Notes: generated from the sequence alone by a model not told the origin. DNA of 64,000 nucleotides from Methylobacterium amylolyticum (GCF_030700245.1 NZ_JAUYZI010000015.1:1-64000), one strand, 5' to 3'. Shown: positions 17,476 to 26,956, counted from the stretch's first letter. Numbers and translations are program-made.

Positions 17476-18450
17476 ATGATGGATCTCGCGCAGCTCGACC
17501 TGTTCCGGGCGGTGCTACGCCATGGCGGTATGACCCGGGCCGCGGCCGCGCTCGGCATCGGCCAGCCGCACGTGAGCCGGGCGATCGCGCGGCTGGAGGC
17601 CGAATTGGGCTTCCCGCTGTTCGTGCGCGGCCACGGCAGCGCCCTGCCCACGGCGGAGGGGGAGGCGTTCGCCCGGGAGGTCGCGCGCAGCTACGCCGGG
17701 CTCGATCAGTTGCGGCGGGCGGCCCAGGAGATACGCGACCTCGGCACCGGACCGCTGCGGGTGGCCTGCCAGCCTTCGCTGGCGGCGCGGCTGGTGCCGC
17801 GCGCCGTCCGGCTGCTGAGCGAGGCGCATCCCGGCGCGCGGGTCGCGATCCACGTGCCGAGCCCGGACACGATCTGGGCCTGGGTGGCATCGGGCCAGTG
17901 CGATCTCGGCCTCGCCCGGCCGCGATCCGGTCATGCCGGCGTCGCGAGCGTGCCGTTCCTGCGCGTGGACGCCGTCTGCGCGCTGCACCGCCGGCATCCG
18001 CTGGCCGTCAAGCGGGCGATCACGGTCCACGATCTCGCGGAGGAACCGCTGATCGCCGGTGCCCCCGGCGACTTCCAGGCCGCCGTCGAGGCGGCGTTCG
18101 CAAGCGCCGGCCTCGCGCCGCGCTTCCCGTTCACGGCGCAGTACACCGCGGCGCGCTGCGGCCTCGCGGCGGAGGGTCTCGGGGTCGCGATTGTCGATCC
18201 GGTCCCGGCGCGGGATCTCGCCCATCTCCCGGTGGTGCTACGGCCGCTCCGTCCTCGGCTCGCCATCGAGACCGTGCTGCTCCAGCCCGCTGGACGGCCG
18301 CCGGGGATCTTGGCCCAGCGCTTCGTGGACCTGCTGCTGGCCGAGCGGGATGCTCTGGCGGGTCCGGATACGGGGCCCGGCGAGGCCGAGGCGTCCCGAA
18401 CCGGACCGGCTACTTCCGGGCCGCCATCAGGTCGTGGGTCAGGACCGTGA
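17476..18450 (+). CDS. LysR family transcriptional regulator
   Basis: This 324-residue protein begins with the LysR winged helix: MDLAQLDLFRAVLRHGGMTRA, then ALGIGQPHVSRAIARLEAELGFPLF. A periplasmic-binding-protein-like effector domain follows (about 92-295, starting GPLRVACQPSLAARL). The final 28 residues are Gly/Pro/Ser-rich and longer than usual. The gene is divergent from the YdcZ transporter, the classical LysR arrangement, so control of that transporter is likely. Its last 41 bases overlap the convergent small gene at 18410-18667. Confidence 0.88.
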   Translation: MMDLAQLDLFRAVLRHGGMTRAAAALGIGQPHVSRAIARLEAELGFPLFVRGHGSALPTAEGEAFAREVARSYAGLDQLRRAAQEIRDLGTGPLRVACQPSLAARLVPRAVRLLSEAHPGARVAIHVPSPDTIWAWVASGQCDLGLARPRSGHAGVASVPFLRVDAVCALHRRHPLAVKRAITVHDLAEEPLIAGAPGDFQAAVEAAFASAGLAPRFPFTAQYTAARCGLAAEGLGVAIVDPVPARDLAHLPVVLRPLRPRLAIETVLLQPAGRPPGILAQRFVDLLLAERDALAGPDTGPGEAEASRTGPATSGPPSGRGSGP

Positions 18451-18667
18451 GCTTGCCGATCAGGCCGGTGATGTCGGCCCCCTTGCACGACCATTGCGTG
18501 CCGACCGCCTCGCCGTCCGCGGAGACGGAGACGACGGCCACGGAGCGCAACTTGCCCTCGCGCGCCAGGGCGAGCTGGTCCTGCAGCACCTCGATCACCG
18601 AGGCGACGTTCTCGTCCGCGACCGTCGGTGCGAGGCGGGGCGGAAACGCCACGATCGCCGCATCCAT
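18410..18667 (-). CDS. Small conserved-type hypothetical protein
   Basis: This 85-residue protein has PTVADENVASVIEVLQDQLALAREGKLRSVAVVSVSADGEAVGTQWS in its centre, read here in part: an amphipathic helix then beta strands ending GTQW. The pattern resembles short Rhizobiales proteins of unknown function. It has no signal or membrane segment. ATG 18667 is the annotated start; GTG at 18688 has a better ribosome-binding site (GAGG seven bases upstream) and would add seven residues. It overlaps the 3' end of the LysR gene on the other strand. Confidence 0.6.
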   Translation of the reverse strand: MDAAIVAFPPRLAPTVADENVASVIEVLQDQLALAREGKLRSVAVVSVSADGEAVGTQWSCKGADITGLIGKLTVLTHDLMAARK

Positions 18668-19124
18668 CGTCCGCTCGTTCTTGACCACGTCGTTACCTCG
18701 CACGCCTGTCCAGACCTGCCGACAGAGGTGGGACCGGTATTGGGGCGCAGTATGGCAGCTTATCCGTGCCCGACCGGGTTCCCGGCTCGTGTGGCGGCCG
18801 GGCAACACGCTTCCGGTGCGTCCCGGGATCGCCGGTTGTCGAGCGAGACCGGGCAGAGGCTTCGCTGCGCGATCGGAGCCCGCTGCCATCACGGAACTCG
18901 GCTTATCGAAGACGCAGCGCTTCGCCTCACAGTTGTATCGCCGCTTTCGCCATCATTCCGCACACCGTCCGCGCTCTATCTCCGACGGGCCGCCGGAAAC
19001 GTTCAGACTGAATGCATCTCTGTATTGAGGGAGCGACGCGGCGTCGCCGTTGAACCAGCACCCCGGGCAGCGTATACGGTCCGAAAGACGATCTTCTCGC
19101 GCGATTTTTAACCTATGTGCTCCA
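18668..19124. other. Long intergenic region without recognised feature
   Basis: This 457-bp stretch lies between two small genes. It is less GC-rich than the surroundings towards its right end. I found no tRNA, clear promoter box, terminator or plausible coding frame. It could hold the promoter of the DUF6894 gene or an unrecognised small RNA. Confidence 0.35.
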
Positions 19125-19361
19125 ATGCCCAGGTACTTTTTTCACGTCCACGATGGCCGCAGCGCGTTGGATTCCGACGGGACTGAGTTACCGGACCGGG
19201 AATCCGCGTGCGTCGAGGCGATCCGCCTGGCCGGATCCCTGCTCAGGGACGATGCGGCGCATCTCGCGCTCGGCGAAGCTTGGCGCCTGGAGGTTGCGGA
19301 CGAGCGCGGGACCGGGCTCTACCGGGTGGACATCCAGGCCAGCGCCATCGATGGTCCGTGA
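19125..19361 (+). CDS. DUF6894-type small protein
   Basis: This 78-residue protein begins MPRYFFHVHDGRSALDSDGTEL and contains ESACVEAIRLAGSLLRD and WRLEVADERGTGLY. The block PRYFFHxxDG, then DxxGxEL, then a short helix and VxDExG is the DUF6894 pattern, common and multi-copy in Methylobacterium and other Rhizobiales. Its function is unknown. The ATG at 19125 fits the family N-terminus; an upstream start at 19050 is not supported. Confidence 0.75.
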   Translation: MPRYFFHVHDGRSALDSDGTELPDRESACVEAIRLAGSLLRDDAAHLALGEAWRLEVADERGTGLYRVDIQASAIDGP

Positions 19362-19394
19362 ACGGCGCGGCCGCCGGGCCGTCCAGTCCCGGCG

Positions 19395-20516
19395 GTGACC
19401 GTCCCCGGAAGCGATGCCACACCCGACCATCCTGGCGCCGGTCGCGCGCACCCGGCCCGCATTGCCGAGCGAGACGGCGTGAGGGTCGGATCCGGCCCGG
19501 ACGCCGATGAATCCTGGCGCCGCTTCGCCCGCGATCTCCTGGCCGTAGCTGCGCTGACCGGCCTCGCCGTCCTCGCCCTCGTCACCGCCCTCGATCCCTA
19601 CGGCCTGCGCGCCGCGACCGGCCGGCCTGCCGGGCCGATCGTCGACGCGAACCAGCGTCTCGCCTACCCGCAGATCGCCCGCGGCGGCCCGTTCGATGCG
19701 GCCGTGTTCGGCACCTCGACGGCGCGGCTCCTCGATCCCGCGATCCTCGACGCCGCCTTCGGCGACCGCTTCGCCAACCTCGCGGTCAACGCCGCGACCC
19801 CGGACGAGCAGGCGCGGCTCGCCGCCCTGTTCCTCGCCCGCCGGCCGGTCCGGGCCGTCCTGTTCGCCCTGGACGCGACGTGGTGCGCCGCCGACCCGCC
19901 CGCCCGCACCGCCAACGCCTTCCCCGACTGGCTCTACGAGCCGGGCACGCCCTGGGGCACGCTGCGCCAGTGGAGCCTGCGGACGGCGACGGCGGCCGCG
20001 CGGGCGGCGGCCTTGCACCTCGGCTTCGGCCACCCGCGCATCCGGGCCGACGGCTACGCGGTGTTCACCCCGCCCGAGGCGGCCTACGATCCCGCGCGCG
20101 CCCGGGCCCGTATCCGCGCCGGGGCATCCGATCCGGCGGCACCCGCGGACCCGCCGGAAGCGCCGATGCCCGCCCTCGGCCGGCTCGACGACCTCTTGAG
20201 GCAGGCGCCCCCCGGCGCCCTGCGGATGGTCGCGTTCATGCCGGTCCACGCGGCGGCGCAGGGCGCGTCCGGCACGCCGGCCGGGGCGCGCGAGGCGGCG
20301 TGCAAGGCCCAGGTCGCGGCCATCGCCGCGCGGCGGGGCGCCGTCGCCGTCGATTTCCGGCTTCCCTCTCCCGTCACCACCCGCGACGAGAATTACTGGG
20401 ACGCCCTGCACTATAGGCTTCCGGTCGCCGCCCGGGTGGTCGCGGGCCTGCGGGCGGCGGTGGCGACCGGCGTCGACGATCCCGACGGGTTCTACCGGGT
20501 GCTCGCCCACCCGTGA
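19395..20516 (+). CDS. Membrane-anchored SGNH/DltD-like protein of unknown function
   Basis: This 373-residue protein has one membrane helix (about 46-66) and then a large outside domain. VFGTSTARLLDP near residue 105 sits where the nucleophile loop of SGNH-type proteins would be, and YWDALHYR near residue 335 resembles the Asp-x-x-His end block of AlgJ/AlgX/DltD-like acyl-transfer proteins. The match is weak and I do not assign an activity. The GTG at 19395 is the farthest start; GTG 19479 would give a shorter N-terminus. It is followed 15 bases later by the convergent tgt gene. Confidence 0.55.
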   Translation: MTVPGSDATPDHPGAGRAHPARIAERDGVRVGSGPDADESWRRFARDLLAVAALTGLAVLALVTALDPYGLRAATGRPAGPIVDANQRLAYPQIARGGPFDAAVFGTSTARLLDPAILDAAFGDRFANLAVNAATPDEQARLAALFLARRPVRAVLFALDATWCAADPPARTANAFPDWLYEPGTPWGTLRQWSLRTATAAARAAALHLGFGHPRIRADGYAVFTPPEAAYDPARARARIRAGASDPAAPADPPEAPMPALGRLDDLLRQAPPGALRMVAFMPVHAAAQGASGTPAGAREAACKAQVAAIAARRGAVAVDFRLPSPVTTRDENYWDALHYRLPVAARVVAGLRAAVATGVDDPDGFYRVLAHP

Positions 20517-20531
20517 TCGGGGCGGCCTCTC

Positions 20532-21665
20532 TCAGGCCGCCGCCCGCTCGGCGCGCGCCCACCCCTCCCGCGTCCGCGCGCAGTACTCCGCGAACCGACC
20601 GTCTCGGATCGCCGCCCGGGCGCCGGCCACGAGGTCCTGATAATAGGCGAGGTTGTTCCACGTCAGCAGCATCATCCCCAGGATCTCGTTCGTCCGGACG
20701 AGGTGGTGGAGATAGGCGCGGGCGTAGTCGCGTGCGGCCGGGCAGGAGGAGGCCGCGTCGAGGGGCTCGGTGTCCTCGGCGTGGCGGGCGTTGCGCAGAT
20801 TGACCCGGCCGTGTCGGGTGTAGGCGAGGCCGTGCCGGCCGGCGCGGGTCGGCATCACGCAGTCGAACATGTCGATGCCGCGGGCGACCGCGCCGAGGAT
20901 GTCGTCCGGCGTGCCGACGCCCATCAGGTAGCGCGGCTTGTCCCGCGGCAGGTGCGGCTCCACCGTCTCGATCATCGCGAGCATCACCGCCTGGGGCTCG
21001 CCGACCGCGAGGCCGCCGACCGCGTAGCCCTTCAGGTCGAGGTTCACGAGTTCCCGGGCGCTCTCGACCCGCAGGTCCGGATCGGTGCCGCCCTGGACGA
21101 TGCCGAACAGCGCGCGGCCGGGCTGCTCGCCGAAGGCCACCCGGCAGCGCTCGGCCCAGCGCAGGGACAGGTGCATCGCCTTCTCCACCGCCGCCCGTTC
21201 GGCCGGCAGCCGCACGCACTCGTCGAGCTGCATCTGGATGTCGGAGCCGAGCAGCCCCTGGATCTCGATGGACCGCTCGGGGCTCATGCGGTGGGCGGTG
21301 CCGTCCACGTGCGAGCGGAAGGTCACCCCGTCCTCGTCGATCTTCCGCAGCGCCGAGAGCGACATCACCTGGAAGCCGCCGGAATCGGTGAGGATCGGGC
21401 CGTCCCAGTTCATGAACCGGTGCAGGCCGCCGAGGCGAGCCATCCGTTCGGGCCCCGGCCGCAGCATCAGGTGGTAGGTGTTGCCGAGCACGATGTCGGC
21501 GCCGAGCTCGCGCACCTGCCCCGGATACATCGCCTTGACGGTCGCCGCCGTGCCGACCGGCATGAACGCCGGCGTGCGGATGGTTCCGCGCGGCGTCGCG
21601 ATCTCGCCGGCGCGGGCGGTGCCGTCCTGCGCGTGCAGGCTGAAGCGGAACGGGTCGGGGCTCAT
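20532..21665 (-). CDS. tgt: tRNA-guanine transglycosylase
   Basis: This 377-residue TIM-barrel enzyme exchanges guanine-34 for preQ1 in tRNAs Asn, Asp, His and Tyr. Signatures are [43 protein letters not shown] (catalytic Asp), GIVQGG and [13 protein letters not shown], with the zinc site near the C-terminus containing [17 protein letters not shown]. Its ATG overlaps the queA stop by four bases (ATGA), so the pair is co-translated. Length and motifs are normal. Confidence 0.95.
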   Translation of the reverse strand: MSPDPFRFSLHAQDGTARAGEIATPRGTIRTPAFMPVGTAATVKAMYPGQVRELGADIVLGNTYHLMLRPGPERMARLGGLHRFMNWDGPILTDSGGFQVMSLSALRKIDEDGVTFRSHVDGTAHRMSPERSIEIQGLLGSDIQMQLDECVRLPAERAAVEKAMHLSLRWAERCRVAFGEQPGRALFGIVQGGTDPDLRVESARELVNLDLKGYAVGGLAVGEPQAVMLAMIETVEPHLPRDKPRYLMGVGTPDDILGAVARGIDMFDCVMPTRAGRHGLAYTRHGRVNLRNARHAEDTEPLDAASSCPAARDYARAYLHHLVRTNEILGMMLLTWNNLAYYQDLVAGARAAIRDGRFAEYCARTREGWARAERAAA

Positions 21666-22771
21666 GCGGGATCCGCCTGCGCGGCCGGGAAGAGCAGGCT
21701 CGCGTCGCCGTAGGAGTAGAACCGGTAGCCGGCGCGGATCGCGTGGGCGTAGGCCGCCCGCATCGTGTCGAGGCCGGCGAAGGCCGAGACCAGCATGAAC
21801 AGGGTCGAGCGGGGCAGGTGGAAGTTCGTGACCAGCGCGTCGACGGCGCGGAAGCGGTAGCCCGGGGTGATGAAGATCTCGGTCGGGCCGGAGAAGGCGG
21901 CGAGCCGGCCGTCCGCGCCGGCCGCGCTCTCCAGCAGCCGCAGGGCGGTGGTGCCGACGGCGACGATCCGGCCGCCGGCCGCGCGCACCGCGTTGAGCGC
22001 CGCGGCCGTCCCCGCGTCGAGAAGGCCGATCTCGGCGTGCATCCGGTGGGCGTCGGTGTCCTCGGCCTTCACCGGCAGGAAGGTGCCGGCGCCGACATGG
22101 AGCGTGACGTGGTGGCGGGCGAGCCCGGCCGCGTCGATCGCGGCGAGCAGGTCGTCGGAGAAGTGCAGGCCGGCGGTGGGGGCGGCGACCGCGCCGGGCT
22201 CGCGCGCGTAGACGGTCTGGTAGTCGCCCGCATCCGCGGCGTCGGCGGCGCGCTTACCGGCGATGTAGGGGGGCAGCGGCAGGGTCCCGAGCGCGGCGAC
22301 CCGCTCGTCGAGGACGGGCCCGGCGAGATCGAAGCGCAGGCTCACTTCGCCGGCCTCGCCCTTGTCCGCGACGGTCGCGTCGAGATGGCCGAGATCGCAG
22401 GCGACCCCGTCGCCCGGCTCGCCGAAGACCAAGCGATCGCCGGGGGCGAGGCGCTTGGCCGGCCGCGCGAAGGCGCGCCAGCGGTCGGGGGCCTCGCGCA
22501 GGTGCAGCAGCGCCTCGACGCGCACGCCCGGATCGTCCGGCGATGCGCCCGGGCGATGCCGGCGGCCGAACAGGCGGGCGGGGATCACCCGGGTGTCGTT
22601 GAAGACGAGGGCGTCGCCGGGGCGCAACAGGGTCGGCAAGTCGCGCACGGCCCGGTCCGCGAGCCCATCGTCGGGGCGCACCACCAGCATCCGTGCGGCG
22701 TCGCGCGGGCGGGCCGGGCGCAGGGCGATGCTGGCCTCCGGCAGGTCGAAATCGAACAGGTCCACGCGCAT
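21662..22771 (-). CDS. queA: S-adenosylmethionine:tRNA ribosyltransferase-isomerase
   Basis: This 369-residue enzyme transfers and isomerises the ribosyl part of SAM onto preQ1-tRNA to give epoxyqueuosine. It begins [17 protein letters not shown] and has [54 protein letters not shown] and [17 protein letters not shown]. The ATG at 22771 matches the family N-terminus; the longer open frame to 22945 is not supported. It is first in the queA-tgt operon. Confidence 0.95.
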   Translation of the reverse strand: MRVDLFDFDLPEASIALRPARPRDAARMLVVRPDDGLADRAVRDLPTLLRPGDALVFNDTRVIPARLFGRRHRPGASPDDPGVRVEALLHLREAPDRWRAFARPAKRLAPGDRLVFGEPGDGVACDLGHLDATVADKGEAGEVSLRFDLAGPVLDERVAALGTLPLPPYIAGKRAADAADAGDYQTVYAREPGAVAAPTAGLHFSDDLLAAIDAAGLARHHVTLHVGAGTFLPVKAEDTDAHRMHAEIGLLDAGTAAALNAVRAAGGRIVAVGTTALRLLESAAGADGRLAAFSGPTEIFITPGYRFRAVDALVTNFHLPRSTLFMLVSAFAGLDTMRAAYAHAIRAGYRFYSYGDASLLFPAAQADPA

Positions 22772-22865
22772 CCCGCGCTGCCTGCACCGAACGGGGGGCG
22801 GTTTCAACCGCGGAACCGGCCCCGGGCGCGGCCGTTCTCGCCGCAGCCGAGAAGGAACGCCTCCG

Positions 22866-23114
22866 ATGCCGTGGTACGCCGTCCGCCCCCGCGATCCCGC
22901 CGACCCGCGCTGGCCGCTGCCGGGCACGGCCGAGATCGTGCTCAAGGCGGACGACGCGGATCAGGCGCGGGACAAGTTCGAGGCGGCCTATCCGAGCGCG
23001 CCGTTCGGCAGCCCGGCCGTCCCGGTCCCGGGCGCGGGGCCCGCGAGCTTCCAGGGCGACGCCGAGGCGCTGGTCGTGGCCGAGACCGGCGAGCCGCCGG
23101 CGGATCGGGCGTGA
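22866..23114 (+). CDS. Small hypothetical protein
   Basis: This 82-residue protein begins [23 protein letters not shown] and contains [18 protein letters not shown]. It looks like a compact alpha/beta protein without signal or membrane segment. An AAGGA motif lies about nine bases before the ATG. It is divergent from queA and overlaps the next gene by four bases (GTGA). I do not recognise the family. Confidence 0.6.
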   Translation: MPWYAVRPRDPADPRWPLPGTAEIVLKADDADQARDKFEAAYPSAPFGSPAVPVPGAGPASFQGDAEALVVAETGEPPADRA

Positions 23115-23341
23115 GCGCGATGGACCGACCGGCGCGGCGCCACGTCACCCTCGACGGGCAGCTCCTCGACTACTGGGGGCGGGAGGCCGCGCGCCTCGAC
23201 GCGCTGGCGCAGGCCGCGCGCTTCGGCTGGCAGAAGCGGCGGTACGCGCGCAAGGCCGAGCAGGCCCGGGCGCAGGCCGAGCGCAGCCGGGCGCGCGAGG
23301 CCGCCCGCGGCGCCGCGCCTTCGGACGCGGCCGAGGCCTGA
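23111..23341 (+). CDS. Small basic hypothetical protein, translationally coupled
   Basis: This 76-residue protein (73 if the ATG at 23120 is used) has a long Ala/Arg-rich helix in its second half (YARKAEQARAQAERSRARE). The GTG start overlaps the stop of the preceding gene as GTGA, so the two small proteins are probably made together. No function is known, and coiled-coil or nucleic-acid binding are only guesses from composition. Confidence 0.5.
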   Translation: MSAMDRPARRHVTLDGQLLDYWGREAARLDALAQAARFGWQKRRYARKAEQARAQAERSRAREAARGAAPSDAAEA

Positions 23342-23458
23342 TCGCCGCGGCGCCCGTATAGCCACGGCTCAGAAACATGCCGGTACGTTGAAGCTTTGCT
23401 GTGGCCTCAGGGGCCCTGCGTCCCGTAAGTCGGCGGCGTTCCCGGAACCGGCCGCGCC

Positions 23459-24346
23459 ATGGACCGTACCCAGCAGACCGCCCTCCTCAGCGCCGGCGTC
23501 GGCCTCGCCGTCACCGCGCTGAAGTTCTACGCCGCCGTCGCGACCGGAAGCGTCGCCCTGTACTCGGACGCGCTGGAGAGCATCATCAACGTCGTGGCGG
23601 CGGTGGGCGCGTTCGCGGCCCTGCGCGTCGCCGCCCGGCCGGCCGACGAGGACCACCCCTACGGCCACCACAAGGCGGAGTTCCTCTCCGCGGTGATCGA
23701 GGGCGCGCTGATCATCGTCGCGGCCGTGCTGATCCTCCGCGAGGCGTGGTTCGGGCTGCTTCACCCGAAGCCCCTCGACGCCCCAGCCTTCGGGCTCGCG
23801 GTGAACGGGTTGGCGGGGGTGATCAACGCCGTCTGGGCCGTCGCGCTGATGCGCTGGGGCCGGGCGTGGCGCTCGCCGGCGCTGATCGCCGACGCGCGGC
23901 ACATCTTCGCCGACGTGGTGACCTCGGTCGGCGTGCTGGCCGGCGTCGCGGCGGTGTGGACGACGGGCTACGCGGTGCTCGACCCGGCCATCGCCGCGCT
24001 GGTCGCGCTGCACATCCTGTGGTCGGGCGGGCGGATGGTGCGCGAATCGGTGGACGGGCTGATGGACCGCGCCGCCCCGTCGGAGATGGTCGGCCAGATC
24101 CGGTCGCTGATCTCCGCGCACGGGGAGGGCGCCCTGGAGGCCCACGACGTGCGCACCCGCTCGGCCGGCCAGGCGACCTTCATCGACTTCCACCTCGTCG
24201 TGCCGGGGGCGATGACGGTCGCGGATTCGCACGCGATCTGCGACCGGTTGGAGAACGCCCTGGAGGAGAAGATCCCGGGCGCGGTCGTCACCATCCACGT
24301 CGAGCCCGACGAGAAGGCCAAGGCGTGCGGGCTGCCCGTGCTGTAG
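23459..24346 (+). CDS. Cation diffusion facilitator family metal exporter
   Basis: This 295-residue protein has six membrane helices followed by the C-terminal metallochaperone-like domain (about 205-295). The site-A helix reads LYSDALESIINV and the partner helix HIFADVVTSVG, giving Asp37 and the His/Asp pair of CDF transporters. The loop HPYGHHKAEFLSAVIEGALI is also typical. The second acidic residue of site A (DxxxD in YiiP) is Ser here, so metal preference may differ from Zn-exporting YiiP. It exports divalent cations in exchange for protons. It appears monocistronic. Confidence 0.85.
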   Translation: MDRTQQTALLSAGVGLAVTALKFYAAVATGSVALYSDALESIINVVAAVGAFAALRVAARPADEDHPYGHHKAEFLSAVIEGALIIVAAVLILREAWFGLLHPKPLDAPAFGLAVNGLAGVINAVWAVALMRWGRAWRSPALIADARHIFADVVTSVGVLAGVAAVWTTGYAVLDPAIAALVALHILWSGGRMVRESVDGLMDRAAPSEMVGQIRSLISAHGEGALEAHDVRTRSAGQATFIDFHLVVPGAMTVADSHAICDRLENALEEKIPGAVVTIHVEPDEKAKACGLPVL

Positions 24347-24363
24347 GCGTCCGCTCCGCGGGC

Positions 24364-25626
24364 TCAGCTCCAGGCGTGGAACGGCGGTGCGACGCCATTC
24401 AGCGCGTGGTTGCCGACGATCGCGTATTTCCAGCGCACGGGATCGTGCAGGGTGTGGACCCGGGCATTGCGCCAGTGCCGGTCGAGGTTCTCGGCGGCCA
24501 GCGTGGCGCGGGTGCCCGACAGTTCGAACAGCTTGTTCGCGGCGGCGAGCGCCGCCTCGGTCGTCAGCACCTTCGCCTCGGCGACCGCGAGCTGGGCGGC
24601 GGCGACGCTCTCCGGGCCCGGATCCGCGATCGCCGCGTCGAGGGCGAGTCCGGCCCGGTCGAGCAGCGCCTCGGCCGCGTGCTGGCGGATGGTCAGGTCG
24701 CCGATCGCCTGGACCGTGTAGGGATCGTCCGAGGCGCGCTCCAGGCCGCTGTCGATCCAGGGCCGGGCCTTCTCGCGCACGAACGCGATCGTGTCGTCGA
24801 GCGCCGCGCGGCCGATGCCGGCATCGATCGCCGCCTGGATGATCTGGAACACGGCGCCGTCCGAGCGCGGCCCCTCGTACCCCTTCCAGGCGGGCACGAG
24901 GTGGGACTTCTCCACGCGCACGTCCTCGATCAGCACCGTGCCGCTGGCCGTGCCCCGCTGCCCGAAGCTCGACCAGTCGTCGATCACGCTCAGGCCCGGC
25001 GCGTCCCGCTCGGCGATGGCGTACCAAGCGCGCCCCTCCGCATCGAGAGCGACGATCGGCACGAGGTGGGCGAGCAGGGCCCCGGTCGCGTAGAACTTCC
25101 GGCCGCGCACGATCACGTGGTCGCCGTGATCGGTGAACCGCGTCTCGAACTCGGCGGCGCGCTTGGTGCCCCGCTCCGAGAAGGCGTTGCCGAAGCGCGT
25201 CCCGCCCAGCACCGCGCCGAACAGCAGCGCCTTCTGGGCCTCGTCCGAAACCGTGCGGATCGCCGCCACGATGCCGAGATGGTTCTGGGCGATCTGCCCA
25301 ATCGAGGGGTCGGCGGCCGAGACGATCGCGATCACCCGCGCCAGCGTCCGGTAGGAGACCTCCGGGCCGCCATGGGCCCGCGGCACGTTGATCGACCACA
25401 GCCCGCTCTGGGAGAAGGCGTCGATCTCTTCCAGCGGCCGGGTCCCGTCGCGGTCGCGCGCGGCGGCACCCGGGGCGAACGCCGCCGCGAGGCGCTCGGC
25501 GACCCGGATCGCCTCGGCATCGTCCCGGATGACGTGGGCGGGTGAACCGGGGCGGGGCGGCCCCGGGACGCCGCGCGGCTGCGGCGCGGCCGCATCGAGC
25601 GTGCTGCGGTCGATGGCGATGTTCAT
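24364..25626 (-). CDS. sfnB: SfnB family sulfur acquisition oxidoreductase (acyl-CoA dehydrogenase fold)
   Basis: This 420-residue flavoprotein has the acyl-CoA dehydrogenase fold but matches the SfnB branch. N-terminal VIRDDAEAIRVAERLAAAFA and PRAHGGPEVSYRTLARVIA are followed by ADPSIGQIAQNHLG, the beta-barrel region KFYATGALLAHLVPIVA, and the C-terminal four-helix part. SfnB proteins belong to the sulfate-starvation response and act with reduced-flavin monooxygenases on sulfones or sulfonates; the exact reaction is uncertain. It follows sfnG by 101 bases on the same strand, supporting an sfnGB operon. Confidence 0.82.
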   Translation of the reverse strand: MNIAIDRSTLDAAAPQPRGVPGPPRPGSPAHVIRDDAEAIRVAERLAAAFAPGAAARDRDGTRPLEEIDAFSQSGLWSINVPRAHGGPEVSYRTLARVIAIVSAADPSIGQIAQNHLGIVAAIRTVSDEAQKALLFGAVLGGTRFGNAFSERGTKRAAEFETRFTDHGDHVIVRGRKFYATGALLAHLVPIVALDAEGRAWYAIAERDAPGLSVIDDWSSFGQRGTASGTVLIEDVRVEKSHLVPAWKGYEGPRSDGAVFQIIQAAIDAGIGRAALDDTIAFVREKARPWIDSGLERASDDPYTVQAIGDLTIRQHAAEALLDRAGLALDAAIADPGPESVAAAQLAVAEAKVLTTEAALAAANKLFELSGTRATLAAENLDRHWRNARVHTLHDPVRWKYAIVGNHALNGVAPPFHAWS

Positions 25627-25727
25627 GGGAGGGCTCCGAGTGCGGGCACGCGTCTCCCGCCGCCTCCTGCGGAAAGGGCCTGAGGCGGCGGGCCGGAATC
25701 GCGGGTGGGGTGTGGCTTTGCGCGCCC

Positions 25728-26849
25728 TCAGGCCGCTGCGGCGGCCGGCTCCGCGACGCGGGCGGCTTCGAGCGCCCGCACGCGCGGGATGATCTCGCGG
25801 CCGAAATAGGCGACCTCCTCCTGGAAGTGCAGGAAGGCCAGCAGCGCGAGGTCGGCCCCCGCGTCCTTCAGCGCCAGGATGCGCTCGGCGATCTGGTCCG
25901 GCGTGCCGATCAGGTTCGAGCGGAAGCCGTCGTTGTACTGGACCAGATCCTCGAAGCTCGATTGGGCCCAGTTGCCCTCGCCCTCGGGGCTCGCCTTGCC
26001 GGCGTTCTTGACCTCGTGGCCGAAGGCCCGCACCGCCTCCGGGTCGGCGCTGTCGATGATCTCCTGGAGGACGGCCCGCGCCTCAGCCTCCGTATCGCGG
26101 GCGATGACGAAGGCGTTGACGCCGATCCGCGGGGTGTTTCCGGTCTCGGCCGCCTTGGCGCGGATGTCCTCGACCTGGGCGCGGATGGCGTCGGGCGTGT
26201 TGCCGTTGGTGAAGTACCAGTCGGAGACCCGGGCGGCCATGTCGCGGGCGGCCCGCGACGAGCCGCCCTGGAAGATCTCGGGCAGGGGCTCGGGCGGCTT
26301 CGGCTTCAGGGTGTAGTTCGTGTAGCGGTAGAAGTCGCCGCGGAAGGTGAAGGCGTCCTGCGTCCAGATCCCGCGCAAGGACCGGATGAACTCCTCGGAG
26401 CGGCGGTAGCGCTCGTCGTGGTCGAGCCACGGCTCGCCGATCGCCCGGAATTCCCCGGAGAACCAGCCCGAGACGATGTTCACGGCGATCCGCCCGTCGG
26501 TTAGCCGGGCGATGGTCGCGATCTGCTTGGCGGCGAGGGTCGGGTTCCAGGGGCCGGGCAGCAGTGCCGCTATCACCTTCAGCCGCGTCGTCGCCGCGAG
26601 CAGGGCGTGGCTGAAGGCCACCGACTCGTGCTGGTACTCGGCGCCGTAGCCGGCGGTGAAGCGGATCTGGGTCAGGGCGTAGTCGAACCCGGCTTCCTCG
26701 GCGATCTGTGCCAGTTTCCGGTTGTAGTCCGCGTCCCAGCTCGTGCGCTGCGGGATGGTGCTGATGACGAGGCCGCCCGAGACGTTGGGGACCCAGTAGG
26801 CGAAGCGGATCGGCTCGGGCGGCGCTGGGGCGTGGGGTCGGGCGGTCAT
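25728..26849 (-). CDS. sfnG: FMNH2-dependent dimethylsulfone monooxygenase
   Basis: This 373-residue bacterial-luciferase-fold enzyme converts dimethylsulfone to methanesulfinate using reduced flavin from a partner reductase. Motifs are FAYWVPNVSGGLVISTIPQRT, VNIVSGWFSGEFRAIGEPW, PEIFQGGSSRAARDMAA and YNDGFRSNLIGTPDQIAERI. These distinguish it from alkanesulfonate monooxygenase SsuD. The ATG at 26849 matches the family N-terminus. Upstream are a sigma-70-like promoter (26957-26985) and two palindromes that may be operators. With sfnB it allows sulfur, and perhaps carbon, to be drawn from DMSO2. No flavin reductase gene is adjacent. Confidence 0.87.
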   Translation of the reverse strand: MTARPHAPAPPEPIRFAYWVPNVSGGLVISTIPQRTSWDADYNRKLAQIAEEAGFDYALTQIRFTAGYGAEYQHESVAFSHALLAATTRLKVIAALLPGPWNPTLAAKQIATIARLTDGRIAVNIVSGWFSGEFRAIGEPWLDHDERYRRSEEFIRSLRGIWTQDAFTFRGDFYRYTNYTLKPKPPEPLPEIFQGGSSRAARDMAARVSDWYFTNGNTPDAIRAQVEDIRAKAAETGNTPRIGVNAFVIARDTEAEARAVLQEIIDSADPEAVRAFGHEVKNAGKASPEGEGNWAQSSFEDLVQYNDGFRSNLIGTPDQIAERILALKDAGADLALLAFLHFQEEVAYFGREIIPRVRALEAARVAEPAAAAA

Positions 26850-26886
26850 GGCGCGGCGGCTCTCCTCATGGCGTCTTCCCGCGTCG

Positions 26887-26905
26887 ACTGTGCAGGATAC
26901 ACAGT
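26887..26905. promoter_or_regulatory. Palindrome in the sfnG leader (possible operator)
   Basis: ACTGTG (26887-26892) and CACAGT (26900-26905) form a perfect 6-bp inverted repeat with a 7-base spacer, located between the predicted promoter and the sfnG start. Spacing and symmetry fit a dimeric regulator site. The regulator is unknown. Confidence 0.35.
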
Positions 26906-26956
26906 GTTCGCGCGGCCTGTTCTCGCTCACGGCGACGACGGCCTGTTCAAGACTGA

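Noticed and set aside
24364..25626. Ordinary fatty-acid acyl-CoA dehydrogenase
   Set aside because: The fold is the same, but the sequence blocks and the adjacency to sfnG point to the SfnB sulfur-acquisition branch.
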